From Parcubacteria group bacterium GW2011_GWC1_41_7 (lineage in GTDB: Bacteria > Patescibacteriota > Minisyncoccia > UBA6257 > HR35): a stretch of 12,453 bases of DNA. Shown here one piece after another: positions 1 through 7,062 of the stretch. The stretch lies in NCBI GenBank assembly GCA_000997465.1, contig LCBW01000020.1, positions 1-12,453 on the forward strand, in the 5' to 3' direction. A program made the translations under genes and the position numbers. Numbering within the stretch: the first letter of the stretch is position 1; every line of letters begins with the position of its first letter. The notes under the pieces were generated by a model. That model saw only the letters and a list, made by a program, of their open reading frames with translations. It did not search any database and had not been told where the DNA came from.

Positions 1-44
1 TAAAATATAGATTAAGAAAAGATAAGAAATTTTAAGATAAGCAA

Positions 45-644
45 ATGGATAAAAATATTGAAAAGTTGTATAACGAGAGAACATTAGTGTTGGTAAAGCC
101 AGACGGCGTATCAAAAAAAATAGTCGGAGAAATTATCTCGCGATTCGAGAGAGCGGGACTTACTCTTATCGGACTTGGGATTACACAGGCATCAAAAGAA
201 AAGATTGACGGGCATTACCCTAAAAACCCGGAGTGGATACATCGTTTAGGAGAAAAGACGCTCGCAACATATGAAAAATATGGCATTGACGCAGGGGAAG
301 CATTGGGAACTACTGATCCAGCGGCAATTGGAAAAATGGTACGAGAATGGCTTGTTGATTTTATGGTGCAGGGACCTTTGGTAAAAGTTGCACTTCGTGG
401 TCCTCATGTCATAGACGTAGTACGTAAGATGGCAGGGCATACTTTGCCATTTATGGCTGACGCTGGAACGATTCGAGGTGATTTTTCAACCGATTCACCT
501 GTATTTGCAAATATTGAAAAGCGTGCGGTCTCCAATATGGTACATGCTTCCGAAACTCCCGAAGAAGCAGAGCATGAGGTGGCATATTGGTTTTCCGCAG
601 AAGAATTAATCAATGGTTCATTTTTAGCTGAAAAAAATAAGTAA
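45..644 (+). CDS. ndk: Nucleoside diphosphate kinase, long form with internal insert
   Basis: Transfers the gamma-phosphate of ATP to nucleoside diphosphates through a phosphohistidine, balancing cytoplasmic NTP and dNTP pools. The N-terminus has the family pattern RTLVLVKPDGV (residues 12-22). The active-site motif is NMVHASE, with the catalytic His at residue 167, and the C-terminus keeps the EVAYWFSAEEL helix. At 199 residues it is well above the usual 130-150. About 30 extra residues lie between the HY at 57-58 and VDFM at 104-107, containing EALGTTDPAAIGKMVREWL, and a shorter insert lies just before the active-site loop (about 150-163). From memory, long forms like this occur in archaea and CPR bacteria; that is not checked. 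The start is the first ATG and has no Shine-Dalgarno sequence. The gene stands apart from the rpmF operon, which has its own promoter. The family call is secure. Confidence 0.96.
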   Translation: MDKNIEKLYNERTLVLVKPDGVSKKIVGEIISRFERAGLTLIGLGITQASKEKIDGHYPKNPEWIHRLGEKTLATYEKYGIDAGEALGTTDPAAIGKMVREWLVDFMVQGPLVKVALRGPHVIDVVRKMAGHTLPFMADAGTIRGDFSTDSPVFANIEKRAVSNMVHASETPEEAEHEVAYWFSAEELINGSFLAEKNK

Positions 645-685
645 AATAGCGCTTTTTTAAGAGAAAGTAAGAAAAATACGCTTTA

Positions 686-713
686 TTGATATAGGTCTCA
701 AAAGTGGTATAAT
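686..713 (+). promoter_or_regulatory. Sigma70-type promoter of the rpmF-nusB-rnc-smc operon
   Basis: A TTGATA -35 box (686-691) and a perfect TATAAT -10 box (708-713) are separated by 16 bp. A TGG directly before the -10 box makes it an extended -10. The predicted RNA starts near 720, leaving a leader of about 22 nt before rpmF. No other gene start lies nearby, and the next three genes follow without gaps that could hold another obvious promoter. This is the best-looking promoter in the window. Confidence 0.7.
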
Positions 714-742
714 CAGGACCAAGAGAAAAATAGTATATAAAA

Positions 743-946
743 ATGGCACTACCAAAACAGCATAAAACAGGATCTAAGGCAAGGCAACGCAGATCGCAAA
801 TCTTTTTAAAAACAAAAAGTTTTGTGATCTGTTCGCAGTGCAAGCAAAAAAGATTATCTCATAGCGCGTGTGCGTCATGCGGGACATACCGAGGACGACA
901 GGTGATTGAGATCAAACAGCCCAAAGAAAAGAAAGGCAAAAAATAG
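743..946 (+). CDS. rpmF: 50S ribosomal protein L32 (bL32), zinc-binding form
   Basis: Structural protein of the large ribosomal subunit. The 67-residue length, the N-terminal MALPKQHKTGSKARQRRSQ basic tail and the basic C-terminus (KKGKK) are typical. Four cysteines in two pairs, C30-x2-C33 and C43-x2-C46, form the zinc-ribbon, so this is the zinc-dependent (C+) type. It is the first gene after a strong promoter and sits 11 nt upstream of nusB, consistent with co-transcription of translation and RNA-processing genes. The start is the only sensible ATG. It is preceded by an A/T-rich TATATAAAA stretch rather than a Shine-Dalgarno sequence. Confidence 0.95.
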   Translation: MALPKQHKTGSKARQRRSQIFLKTKSFVICSQCKQKRLSHSACASCGTYRGRQVIEIKQPKEKKGKK

Positions 947-957
947 CACCTTCCTAC

Positions 958-1407
958 ATGGCAACCAGGCATTTGTGCAGAATTATTGTTCTCCAATCCC
1001 TCTATGAGTGGTCCTTTTGGGGTTATACCAAAGAGGAAGCGGATAAAATTTTTGAGCGCAACTTTGAAGAATTTGGCCAAGATATTGACGAACCGGATTT
1101 TGCAAAAATACTTTTACATGGTGTGGTAGAAAATATTGAATTTATTGATGAAAAAATAAAGGCGCATGCAAAGTCTCTTCCTTTTGAAAACATCCCTCTT
1201 ATTGAAAAAAATATTTTGCGCCTTGCAATTTTTGAGATGTTTTTTCAAAAGAAAGAATCTGTGCCGATAAAAGTTGCAATTAATGAAGCCATTGAACTTG
1301 CGAAAAAGTTCTCAACCACCGGATCAGGAAAGTTTATCAACGGAGTACTCGGATCTGTGTTTGAAGACGCACCAGGAAAGGATGCAAAAGCCGCTCAGCG
1401 ATCTTGA
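958..1407 (+). CDS. nusB: Transcription antitermination factor NusB
   Basis: All-helical RNA-binding protein that, with NusE (S10), binds boxA of rRNA leaders and helps RNA polymerase read through. The N-terminus RHLCRIIVLQSLYEW matches the family's first helix (usually R-x-x-AR-x-x-A-x-Q-x-LY). The C-terminal half carries the most conserved block: ENIPLIEKNILRLAIFEM followed by VPIKVAINEAIELAKKF and SGKFINGVLGSV. The 149-residue length is normal. It begins 11 nt after rpmF, and its last 26 nt overlap the likely start of rnc, so the two are probably translationally coupled. No Shine-Dalgarno sequence is visible before the ATG. Confidence 0.93.
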   Translation: MATRHLCRIIVLQSLYEWSFWGYTKEEADKIFERNFEEFGQDIDEPDFAKILLHGVVENIEFIDEKIKAHAKSLPFENIPLIEKNILRLAIFEMFFQKKESVPIKVAINEAIELAKKFSTTGSGKFINGVLGSVFEDAPGKDAKAAQRS

Positions 1408-2086
1408 GAGCCTATTTCATATAAAAATTACAGATCATGCGCTTTGGGAAGAAGCGCTTACCCATAAATCGTGGGCGTATTTTCACCCCGGGGAACACGC
1501 TGAAAATAACGAACGGTTGGAATTTTTAGGAGACGCGGTTTTAGAGTTGGTTATTTCTACGGTGCTCTATAAAAAATATCCCAAACGTAAAGAAGGAGAC
1601 CTGACTCTTATTCGAGCTATGCTGGTCAATAAAGACAAACTTGCAGAAGTTGCAGAGGAATTGAAATTAAGCTCGTACGCACGCGTTGGATACAATATCG
1701 CAGAACGAGGAATGAATACGGTACTTGCTAATATGATGGAAGCGGTCATTGGCGCGATGTTTTTAGATCAAGGTATGGAAAAAGTATCCGCGTTTATTCA
1801 GCAATATTTTTTGGAAGATCTCGAGCGCAAGGTAGGAAATCAAGATTTCAAAGATGCAAAAAGCCGTTTGCAAGAAATTCTGCAGGCCGATTTTGGTATT
1901 TTGCCGGAATATAGAGTGCTTGATGAAAAGGGGCCGGCGCACAAAAAAATATTTCGCATTGGACTTTTTGTGAATGACCAATTGCTTGTTGAAACTGAAG
2001 GAGCAAATAAGCAAGATGCAGAATTGAAGGCCGCAGAAGCAGCATTGAAAGATTCGCTATGGCAGAATTACACCTTAAAGAATTAG
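1382..2086 (+). CDS. rnc: Ribonuclease III, with Asn at one metal-ligand site
   Basis: Endoribonuclease that cuts double-stranded RNA, chiefly rRNA precursors and structured mRNAs. With the ATG at 1382 the protein has 234 residues. The RNase III domain spans about 1-150, with the signature NERLEFLGD at 43-51 supplying E44, E47 and D51. A double-stranded RNA-binding domain covers about 155-225 (KSRLQEILQ at 160-168, ending KAAEAAL). In the second catalytic motif the usual A-D-x-x-E-A is A116-N117-M-M-E120-A, so the Asp equivalent to E. coli D114 is Asn, while the Glu equivalent to E117 is kept. An upstream in-frame ATG at 1274 would add 36 residues lying inside nusB with no family match, so 1382 is preferred; an AGGA lies 4 nt before it. 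The stop overlaps smc by 28 nt. Confidence 0.93.
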   Translation: MQKPLSDLESLFHIKITDHALWEEALTHKSWAYFHPGEHAENNERLEFLGDAVLELVISTVLYKKYPKRKEGDLTLIRAMLVNKDKLAEVAEELKLSSYARVGYNIAERGMNTVLANMMEAVIGAMFLDQGMEKVSAFIQQYFLEDLERKVGNQDFKDAKSRLQEILQADFGILPEYRVLDEKGPAHKKIFRIGLFVNDQLLVETEGANKQDAELKAAEAALKDSLWQNYTLKN

Positions 2087-4011
2087 AAATTTTTGGATTC
2101 AAGTCATTTGGAGAAAAAACACTTTTGGTGTTTCCAGCGCAGCTGACTGTTGTCGTGGGGCCCAACGGTTCCGGGAAATCAAATGTGGTGGATGCGATTC
2201 GGTGGGGATTGGGTGATCAGAGTTATCGAAATTTACGTATTGCAGAATCAAGCGATGTTATTTTTGCAGGAGAAAAAAAACCGAATTTTGCGTATGTGCG
2301 TATCGCGTTTGAATCTGAAAACGAAAGCATTGAAATCCAACGGCGCATTGAGAAAAACGGCGATCACGAATACTTTATCAATCAACAAAGCGTCAGGCTC
2401 AAGGACATTCAGCGCGTGCTTGCCGAGCATCAAATTGGAACAAAAGGATTTACAGTCATCAATCAAGGATCTGCTGATATGTTTATTAAGGCAACTCCGC
2501 AGGAGCGACACGTGATGCTTGGTGAGATTTTAGGAACACGTGCTTTGGAGTTGAAAAAAATAGAGACAAAAAGGAATTTACAAATTGTGCGCGAGCGCTT
2601 AAAAATTGCAAAAATAAAATTAAAGGGACTGCAACCACAAGCAGAACTTGCGCTTCGCGAGCAGGACAAAAAAGAAAAAAAAGAACAGCTGCAAAAAGCG
2701 CATCGGCAATTATCCGAAAAAGTAAACGCCCAGAAAAAATATTTACTAAAGACACGGCTTAAAGATAGCGAAGTGTCTATTGCGGAGCATAAAAAAAATT
2801 TTCAGCAGTTTACCGCGCAATCGGAGGCCTTAAGTGAAGGGTTGCAAAAACAGCAAGAAGGCAAAGAAGAAGCAGAATTACAGAAACAAGAAAGCGAATT
2901 GTGGAAGCAGAGGAGCGCGATACTGGAAAAAAAGCAAGAGCAAAAACAGCCGCCTAAAATTTTATCTCTTTTTGAGATGGTGAAGCAGAAATTGCAACAG
3001 ATGCTTTCATATGAAAAAATAGAAGATATGAAAAAGGGCGTTTATGAGGTAATTGCCTTCATTGATCATCCGGTCTATGAAGGGAATCAGGAAAATGAAA
3101 ATGAAAATGAAAATGACACAAAGCAAGAACTTATAGATATTGATGCAAAAATTACAGACACGCAAAAAAAATTGAAAGAAGTACAAAAAAATACGCAAGA
3201 CCAAAGCCGTATTTTTCAAGGACACCTGTCTCAGCTGAAAGCAATGCAAGAAAAAGTTTTTCAGGAAAAACACAGCATTGAGATTGCGGAAAAAGAACAA
3301 GATGATATTAAAACGCAGCTGGCACAACTTGAGGGTATACAAGAGGAAGAGGTGCAATACGTAGATTTTTCAACACTGGTATCAAGGCAACAACACACCC
3401 ATGAGGAATTAATGCGCATTGGAGATATTGATGAAGAGATTATTAAAAAAGGGGATCGTATTGTCAAAAAAATCGGACTACTTCAGCACCATATTGCAGA
3501 TCTTGAGGCAGGGTATGAGAAAACGAAAATAATGCTTGATGATTATCAAAATGAAATCTATACAAGATTTCAAAGCGGAGTAAAGGGTATTAATCAGGCA
3601 CTTATAGAGTATTTCCATAAGTTTTATGGAGGAACGGCAAAATTAGTGCTTGAAGATGAGCAGCAGGTGCATATATCCATTGACCATCCGGAAAAAAAGG
3701 TTAAAATACTTGAAGCGCTCTCTGGTGGAGAGAAGGCCCTATTTTCCATCGCATTGATTTTTGCACTTATTAAAATTGCAAATCCGCCATTTTTAGTCCT
3801 GGATGAAATTGATGCGGCGCTTGATGAGAATAATGCGCATAAGTTTGGGGAATTTTTAAAAGAACTTTCCCATCAAACACAGTTTGTTGTGATCTCTCAC
3901 AATCGGACAACAATGGAAACGGGAGATATCCTGTATGGGGTATCTATGCAAAAGGGAGGATCAAAAATATTTTCGTTAAAATTAAAGGATGCGGTGAAAG
4001 CGATAGCTTGA
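2059..4011 (+). CDS. smc: Miniaturised SMC chromosome-segregation ATPase, apparently hingeless
   Basis: ABC-type ATPase of the condensin family, which compacts and resolves chromosomes together with ScpA and ScpB (encoded at 7558-8756). The N-terminal head has the FGFKSFGEKT start, Walker A GPNGSGKS (34-41) and Q-loop INQG (Q136). The C-terminal head has the ABC signature LSGGEKA (554-560), Walker B FLVLDEID (578-585) and D-loop AALDENN, then VVISHNR. Only 650 residues are present against about 1,150-1,200 in typical SMCs. The charged coiled-coil arms (about 165-297 and 355-500) are under half the usual length. The middle (about 298-353) is a short segment with a Glu/Asn repeat and does not look like the roughly 150-residue hinge. 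I see no cysteine, so no Rad50-type zinc hook. The frame is intact from end to end, so this is not a broken gene. It overlaps rnc by 28 nt. Confidence 0.92.
   Translation: MAELHLKELEIFGFKSFGEKTLLVFPAQLTVVVGPNGSGKSNVVDAIRWGLGDQSYRNLRIAESSDVIFAGEKKPNFAYVRIAFESENESIEIQRRIEKNGDHEYFINQQSVRLKDIQRVLAEHQIGTKGFTVINQGSADMFIKATPQERHVMLGEILGTRALELKKIETKRNLQIVRERLKIAKIKLKGLQPQAELALREQDKKEKKEQLQKAHRQLSEKVNAQKKYLLKTRLKDSEVSIAEHKKNFQQFTAQSEALSEGLQKQQEGKEEAELQKQESELWKQRSAILEKKQEQKQPPKILSLFEMVKQKLQQMLSYEKIEDMKKGVYEVIAFIDHPVYEGNQENENENENDTKQELIDIDAKITDTQKKLKEVQKNTQDQSRIFQGHLSQLKAMQEKVFQEKHSIEIAEKEQDDIKTQLAQLEGIQEEEVQYVDFSTLVSRQQHTHEELMRIGDIDEEIIKKGDRIVKKIGLLQHHIADLEAGYEKTKIMLDDYQNEIYTRFQSGVKGINQALIEYFHKFYGGTAKLVLEDEQQVHISIDHPEKKVKILEALSGGEKALFSIALIFALIKIANPPFLVLDEIDAALDENNAHKFGEFLKELSHQTQFVVISHNRTTMETGDILYGVSMQKGGSKIFSLKLKDAVKAIA
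3091..3114 (+). repeat. (GAAAAT)4 hexamer repeat at the centre of smc
   Basis: Four perfect copies of GAAAAT encode Glu-Asn four times (residues 345-352), almost at the midpoint of the protein and where a hinge would be expected. Copy-number change would add or remove two residues without changing frame, so it could vary linker length but not switch the gene off. Confidence 0.9.
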
Positions 4012-4077
4012 GCCGCAAGCGCAGTCTCATAAGGTTGCGCGCCCGCAATTGACGCGGTTAAAGTATATATATAAAAA
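4012..4077 (+). promoter_or_regulatory. GC-rich leader before secD, possible weak promoter
   Basis: The 66-nt gap between smc and secD is visibly richer in GC than its surroundings up to about 4057. It contains short inverted repeats: GCGCA at 4019-4023 with TGCGC at 4036-4040, and CCGC at 4043-4046 with GCGG at 4054-4057. A TTGACG at 4049-4054 resembles a -35 box. The only -10-like sequence at a tolerable distance is TATAAA at 4070-4075 (15-bp spacer), which would place the RNA start at or after the ATG. No T-tract follows the inverted repeats, so a terminator is not supported. The element type is uncertain. Confidence 0.3.
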
Positions 4078-5394
4078 ATGGTGAAAAAAGATAAAATATG
4101 GCTTTTTACATTACTTGTCATCGGAATTGCGGCGGCAGGTATTGCATTTTATCCAAAATTTCCCTACAAATTAGGTCTTGATGTATCAGGGGGGACGGTG
4201 TTGACCTACCAAGCCGATTTGTCAAAAATTTTAAAGCAAGAAAAAACAAATACCCTTGAGGGGGTCAAAGATCTTATTGAAAGGCGTATTAATGTACTTG
4301 GAGTTTCAGAGGTAAATGTCAGCTATACCGATTCGGGAAGAGTGGTGATTGAGATTCCAAATATCAAGGATCCGGAAGAAGCAAAACGCATCATTGGAGA
4401 AACGCCGATGCTTGAATTTCGTATTCCTGTTGCAACAACAGCGGCAATAAGCGTAGCAAGTACGACCGCTACAACAGGCACTATTGTGGCAACAAGCCAA
4501 GATGGAGTTGAGTTTGTCCCTACAGATCTTACGGGAAGGTATTTGCAAAGCGCACAGGTGCAATTTAATCAAAATACTATTGAGCCGATTGTATCGCTTC
4601 AGTTTGATAAAGAAGGAGGTGCTCTTTTTAAACAATTAACCGAAAAATATTTAGGACAGCCAATTGCAATTTATTTAGACGGGGGAATTATTTCAGCCCC
4701 AACGGTTCAAGACGTCATAACTGATGGAAAGGCTCAAATTACAGGAAGATTTACCGTGCAAGAGGCACAGCTTCTTGCGCAGCGCCTCAATCAAGGTGCG
4801 CTTCCGGTTCCGTTAACTTCAGTGTCAGAAACAGTCATCAACCCAGTGCTCGGAGATCAATTTTTAGCAGTTGCAATTAAAGGAGGGTTGTACGGGGCGC
4901 TTCTTGTTGCGCTTTTTATGTTATTGTATTATCGAGGATTGGGGGTGATTGCAAACATTGCACTATTATTTTATGTTGTGCTTAACTTAGCGCTATTTAA
5001 AATACTGGGGGTGGTGCTTTCGCTTTCTGCAATTGCAGGTTTGATTTTGTCGGTGGGAATTGCAGTGGACGCGAATATTTTAGTATTTGAACGTACGCGA
5101 GAGGAATTAAAGCGCACCGCGAGTGTTAAGGGAGGAAATGAAAGGCGCGGCGCGCGGGTATCGGATGCTGTGGACATAGGATTTGCGCGCGCGTGGACGT
5201 CTATTCGCGATTCAAACGTTTCTTCGATGCTCTCGTCTGCAATTATTTATCTTTCAACAACATCATTTGTGAAGGGATTCGCGTTGACGTTTGGGGTGGG
5301 GGTATTAACGAGCATGCTTACCGCATATTTTTTGTCGCGTATTTTGATTAAACAAGTTGAACACATCTTCCACTCATGGCCACGTTTCATGTAA
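4078..5394 (+). CDS. secD: Protein translocase subunit SecD
   Basis: Inner-membrane partner of SecYEG that, with SecF, uses the proton-motive force to help pull exported proteins across the membrane. An N-terminal membrane segment (about 8-26) is followed by the conserved KLGLDVSGGTVLTY (31-44). A periplasmic domain runs to about residue 255. A C-terminal block of membrane segments carries the RND-type motif VGIAVDANILVFERTREEL (from residue 326). At 438 residues it is shorter than E. coli SecD (about 615) because the first periplasmic domain is small. A Thr/Ala-rich stretch (residues about 118-140) looks like an unstructured linker. It overlaps secF by 19 nt, the usual secDF arrangement. There is no Shine-Dalgarno sequence; the ATG follows TATATATATAAAAA. 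Confidence 0.95.
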   Translation: MVKKDKIWLFTLLVIGIAAAGIAFYPKFPYKLGLDVSGGTVLTYQADLSKILKQEKTNTLEGVKDLIERRINVLGVSEVNVSYTDSGRVVIEIPNIKDPEEAKRIIGETPMLEFRIPVATTAAISVASTTATTGTIVATSQDGVEFVPTDLTGRYLQSAQVQFNQNTIEPIVSLQFDKEGGALFKQLTEKYLGQPIAIYLDGGIISAPTVQDVITDGKAQITGRFTVQEAQLLAQRLNQGALPVPLTSVSETVINPVLGDQFLAVAIKGGLYGALLVALFMLLYYRGLGVIANIALLFYVVLNLALFKILGVVLSLSAIAGLILSVGIAVDANILVFERTREELKRTASVKGGNERRGARVSDAVDIGFARAWTSIRDSNVSSMLSSAIIYLSTTSFVKGFALTFGVGVLTSMLTAYFLSRILIKQVEHIFHSWPRFM

Positions 5395-6213
5395 TTCAAA
5401 AGCGTTGGATTTTTTATACGTTTTCAATCATCTTATTTGTAGTTGGCGTTGTTGCTCCATTTTTATTCCCGTTGCATCTGGGAACAGATTTAATTGGAGG
5501 AGATGTTTTAGAGATGCACACGAACATTTCTTTTGATCAAATAAAAATAATTCATTCAATCGCAATCGTCTTATTTAATAAAAGGAGAAAAAATTGATAA
5601 GGGGAAAATAGTATCAGATATTATTGCAAAAGATAAAAATGCGCAAATGCTTCGATTTGAACGCATTAGTCCCACAGTGAGCGGAGAATTGCGCAAAAAA
5701 GCCGTTAATTCTGTTGTATTAGTACTGCTAGCGATCGGATTGTACGTTGCGTTTGCGTTTAAATCGAGCGGATCAAAGATAAAAAGCTGGATATTGGGAC
5801 TTGTCGTTGTACTTACTCTTTTTCATGATGTGGTTTCATCGTTTGGTCTGTTTGCGCTCTTGTCGCAAAGATTAACTCTTACGTTTGATATTATGGTGGT
5901 AACTGGGTTTTTAGTGGTTGCCGGTTTTTCGGTACACGATACGATTGTCGTATTTGACCGGTTACGAGAGAATCTTGCAAAATCAAAGGGAATTACAGTT
6001 GAAGTATTTAACGCAAGTGTTATTGAGACAATGAGCAGATCAATCAATACGTCGCTTACCGCGGTATTATCCATTATTCCGCTTGTTTTTATGCTTCCGC
6101 ATCTGCGATCATTTCTTTTAACGCTTATTTTTGGAATCATCATCGGAACATACTCATCTATTTGCGTTGCAATTCCGTTAGTGTATGATATGACCCGAAA
6201 AAAAAATAAATAG
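5376..6213 (+). pseudogene. secF: SecF, split into two frames (5376-5597 and 5647-6213)
   Basis: SecF pairs with SecD in the export complex. The first frame gives 73 residues: one membrane segment and a divergent form of the start motif (LGTDLIGGDVLEM, where the family has GIDFTGG). It then runs into unlike sequence and a TGA at 5595-5597. The rest of SecF is in the +1 frame, open from 5551. It reads IQSQSSYLIKGEKIDKG before ERISPTVSGELRKKA, then the five remaining membrane segments with DIMVVTGFLVVAGFSVHDTIVVFDRLREN. The frame change must lie between 5548 and 5597, most likely 5548-5556. About eight to ten residues expected between FDQIKII and IQSQ seem to be absent, so a small deletion of 3n+2 bases fits better than a one-base insertion. 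ATG 5647 could start the second part alone. Alternatives are an assembly error, programmed frameshifting or a true two-piece SecF. Confidence 0.8.
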
Positions 6214-6226
6214 TTCACAAAATAAT

Positions 6227-6257
6227 TTGTTATGAAATATATTTTTGGTATTATAAT
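6227..6257 (+). promoter_or_regulatory. Possible promoter before the DoxX-family gene
   Basis: A perfect TATAAT (6252-6257) lies 24 nt before the proposed start codon, giving a leader of about 18 nt. The -35 box is poor: TTGTTA at 6227-6232 with a long 19-bp spacer. The -10 element and its position after the end of secF are the main support. Confidence 0.45.
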
Positions 6258-6281
6258 CAAGTAATAAGTACTTCCTTAGGA

Positions 6282-6734
6282 ATGGAAAAGTGTAAAATAG
6301 CAAACTCTGATAGCGGACTTTTTATGAGCCGCGTGCTTTTGGGAATTATATTTGTTGCACATGGCATTTTAAAATTGCAAACAGGAGTTGCAACAACTGC
6401 TGGATTTTTTGCATCAATTGGAATTCCTGCGGCACTATTTTTTGCGTGGGTAGTTACTTTAATTGAGCTTATTGGTGGAGTTATGCTGATACTTGGGATT
6501 GGAATTCGGCTTGTTACATCACTATTTATCATTATGATGATGGTTTCTGTAGTGAAGGCAAAATGGAGCATGGGGCTGATTGTTCCTCCGGTTAAGCAAG
6601 GAGTGGGGGCAGAATTTGAACTAGCAATACTTGCAGGGCTTATTCCACTGTGGTTTTTGGGAGGCGGAACATGTACCATGAGTCCAAAATTTTTGAAAAA
6701 AATTGAGGGTCAAAAAGAAGAAACAAAGCAATAA
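6282..6734 (+). CDS. DoxX-family integral membrane protein
   Basis: Small four-helix membrane protein of the DoxX/DoxD-like family, whose members are linked in some organisms to redox or quinone functions; the substrate cannot be told from sequence. The family start MSRVLLGIIFVAHGILKL is at residues 15-32. The second segment is GIPAALFFAWVVTLIELIGG, then the GVMLILGIGIRLVTSLF block, and a last segment ends IPLWFLGGG. The charged tail KKIEGQKEETKQ should be cytoplasmic. ATG 6282 gives 150 residues; ATG 6324 (residue 15) is an equally plausible start because the conserved part begins there, and the AGGA before 6282 touches the start codon. The gene follows secF with its own likely promoter and precedes a KH-domain gene, with no obvious functional link to either. 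Confidence 0.85.
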   Translation: MEKCKIANSDSGLFMSRVLLGIIFVAHGILKLQTGVATTAGFFASIGIPAALFFAWVVTLIELIGGVMLILGIGIRLVTSLFIIMMMVSVVKAKWSMGLIVPPVKQGVGAEFELAILAGLIPLWFLGGGTCTMSPKFLKKIEGQKEETKQ

Positions 6735-6769
6735 TTGCTGCTGGTCGAATATTAATTCGCTGTTAGCTT

Positions 6770-7051
6770 ATGAGTGATAAAATTCAAGATATTATTGAAA
6801 GGTTGAAAAAGCTTTTGTCTTTGTGGATTGACGGAGCGCAAATAGAACAGCTTGAAATCGAAAGCAAGGTTGATGAAAAGGGTGTGCTTATTGAGATCAA
6901 CGGACCAAAGGAAGTATTGAGCTTAATCATCGGCAAAAGCGGTCAAACCGTAAATGCTATTCGTACCATTTTAAAGAGTATGGGGGGTGCAATGGGAGCC
7001 GCAATTTCATTGAAGGTACAAACTCGAGGATTAGAGGATAAACAAAACTAA
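6770..7051 (+). CDS. khpA: KH-domain RNA-binding protein, KhpA-like
   Basis: Small single-KH-domain protein. In other bacteria KhpA (with KhpB/Jag) binds RNA and affects cell size and post-transcriptional regulation. The 93 residues include the RNA-binding GxxG loop GKSG at 55-58 within LIIGKSGQTVNAIRTIL, preceded by the beta strand VLIEINGPKE. KhpA is normally 75-90 residues. In many genomes it lies next to rpsP or ffh; here it follows the DoxX-family gene by 35 nt and ends just before a strong terminator. No Shine-Dalgarno sequence is seen. The family is clear; the role is inferred from homologues. Confidence 0.88.
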   Translation: MSDKIQDIIERLKKLLSLWIDGAQIEQLEIESKVDEKGVLIEINGPKEVLSLIIGKSGQTVNAIRTILKSMGGAMGAAISLKVQTRGLEDKQN

Positions 7052-7062
7052 TCCGTATAAAG

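Noticed and set aside
1..44. Promoter for ndk in the AT-rich start of the window
   Set aside because: TATAGAT-like sequence is present at about 6-12, but the upstream -35 region is outside the window, so it cannot be judged.
645..685. Terminator after ndk (AGCGCT followed by a run of T)
   Set aside because: Only a three-base-pair self-complementary core is present and it cannot form a stable stem with a loop.
1274..1381. Upstream in-frame ATG for rnc that would give a 270-residue protein
   Set aside because: The extra 36 residues overlap nusB coding sequence and have no RNase III homology. The ATG at 1382 gives a normal-length protein.
3091..3114. Phase-variable on/off switching by the GAAAAT repeat
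   Set aside because: The repeat unit is six bases, so copy-number changes keep the reading frame.
5595..5597. UGA read as Gly (alternative code) to continue secF
   Set aside because: A TAA follows immediately in the same frame, and UGA ends smc, scpA and dacA cleanly, so recoding does not rescue the gene.
5823..6679. Two long minus-strand frames (5823-6260 and 6257-6679) that nearly abut
   Set aside because: They are antisense to the second part of secF and to the DoxX-family gene, both of which show clear family motifs and membrane segments. The minus products show no recognisable pattern.
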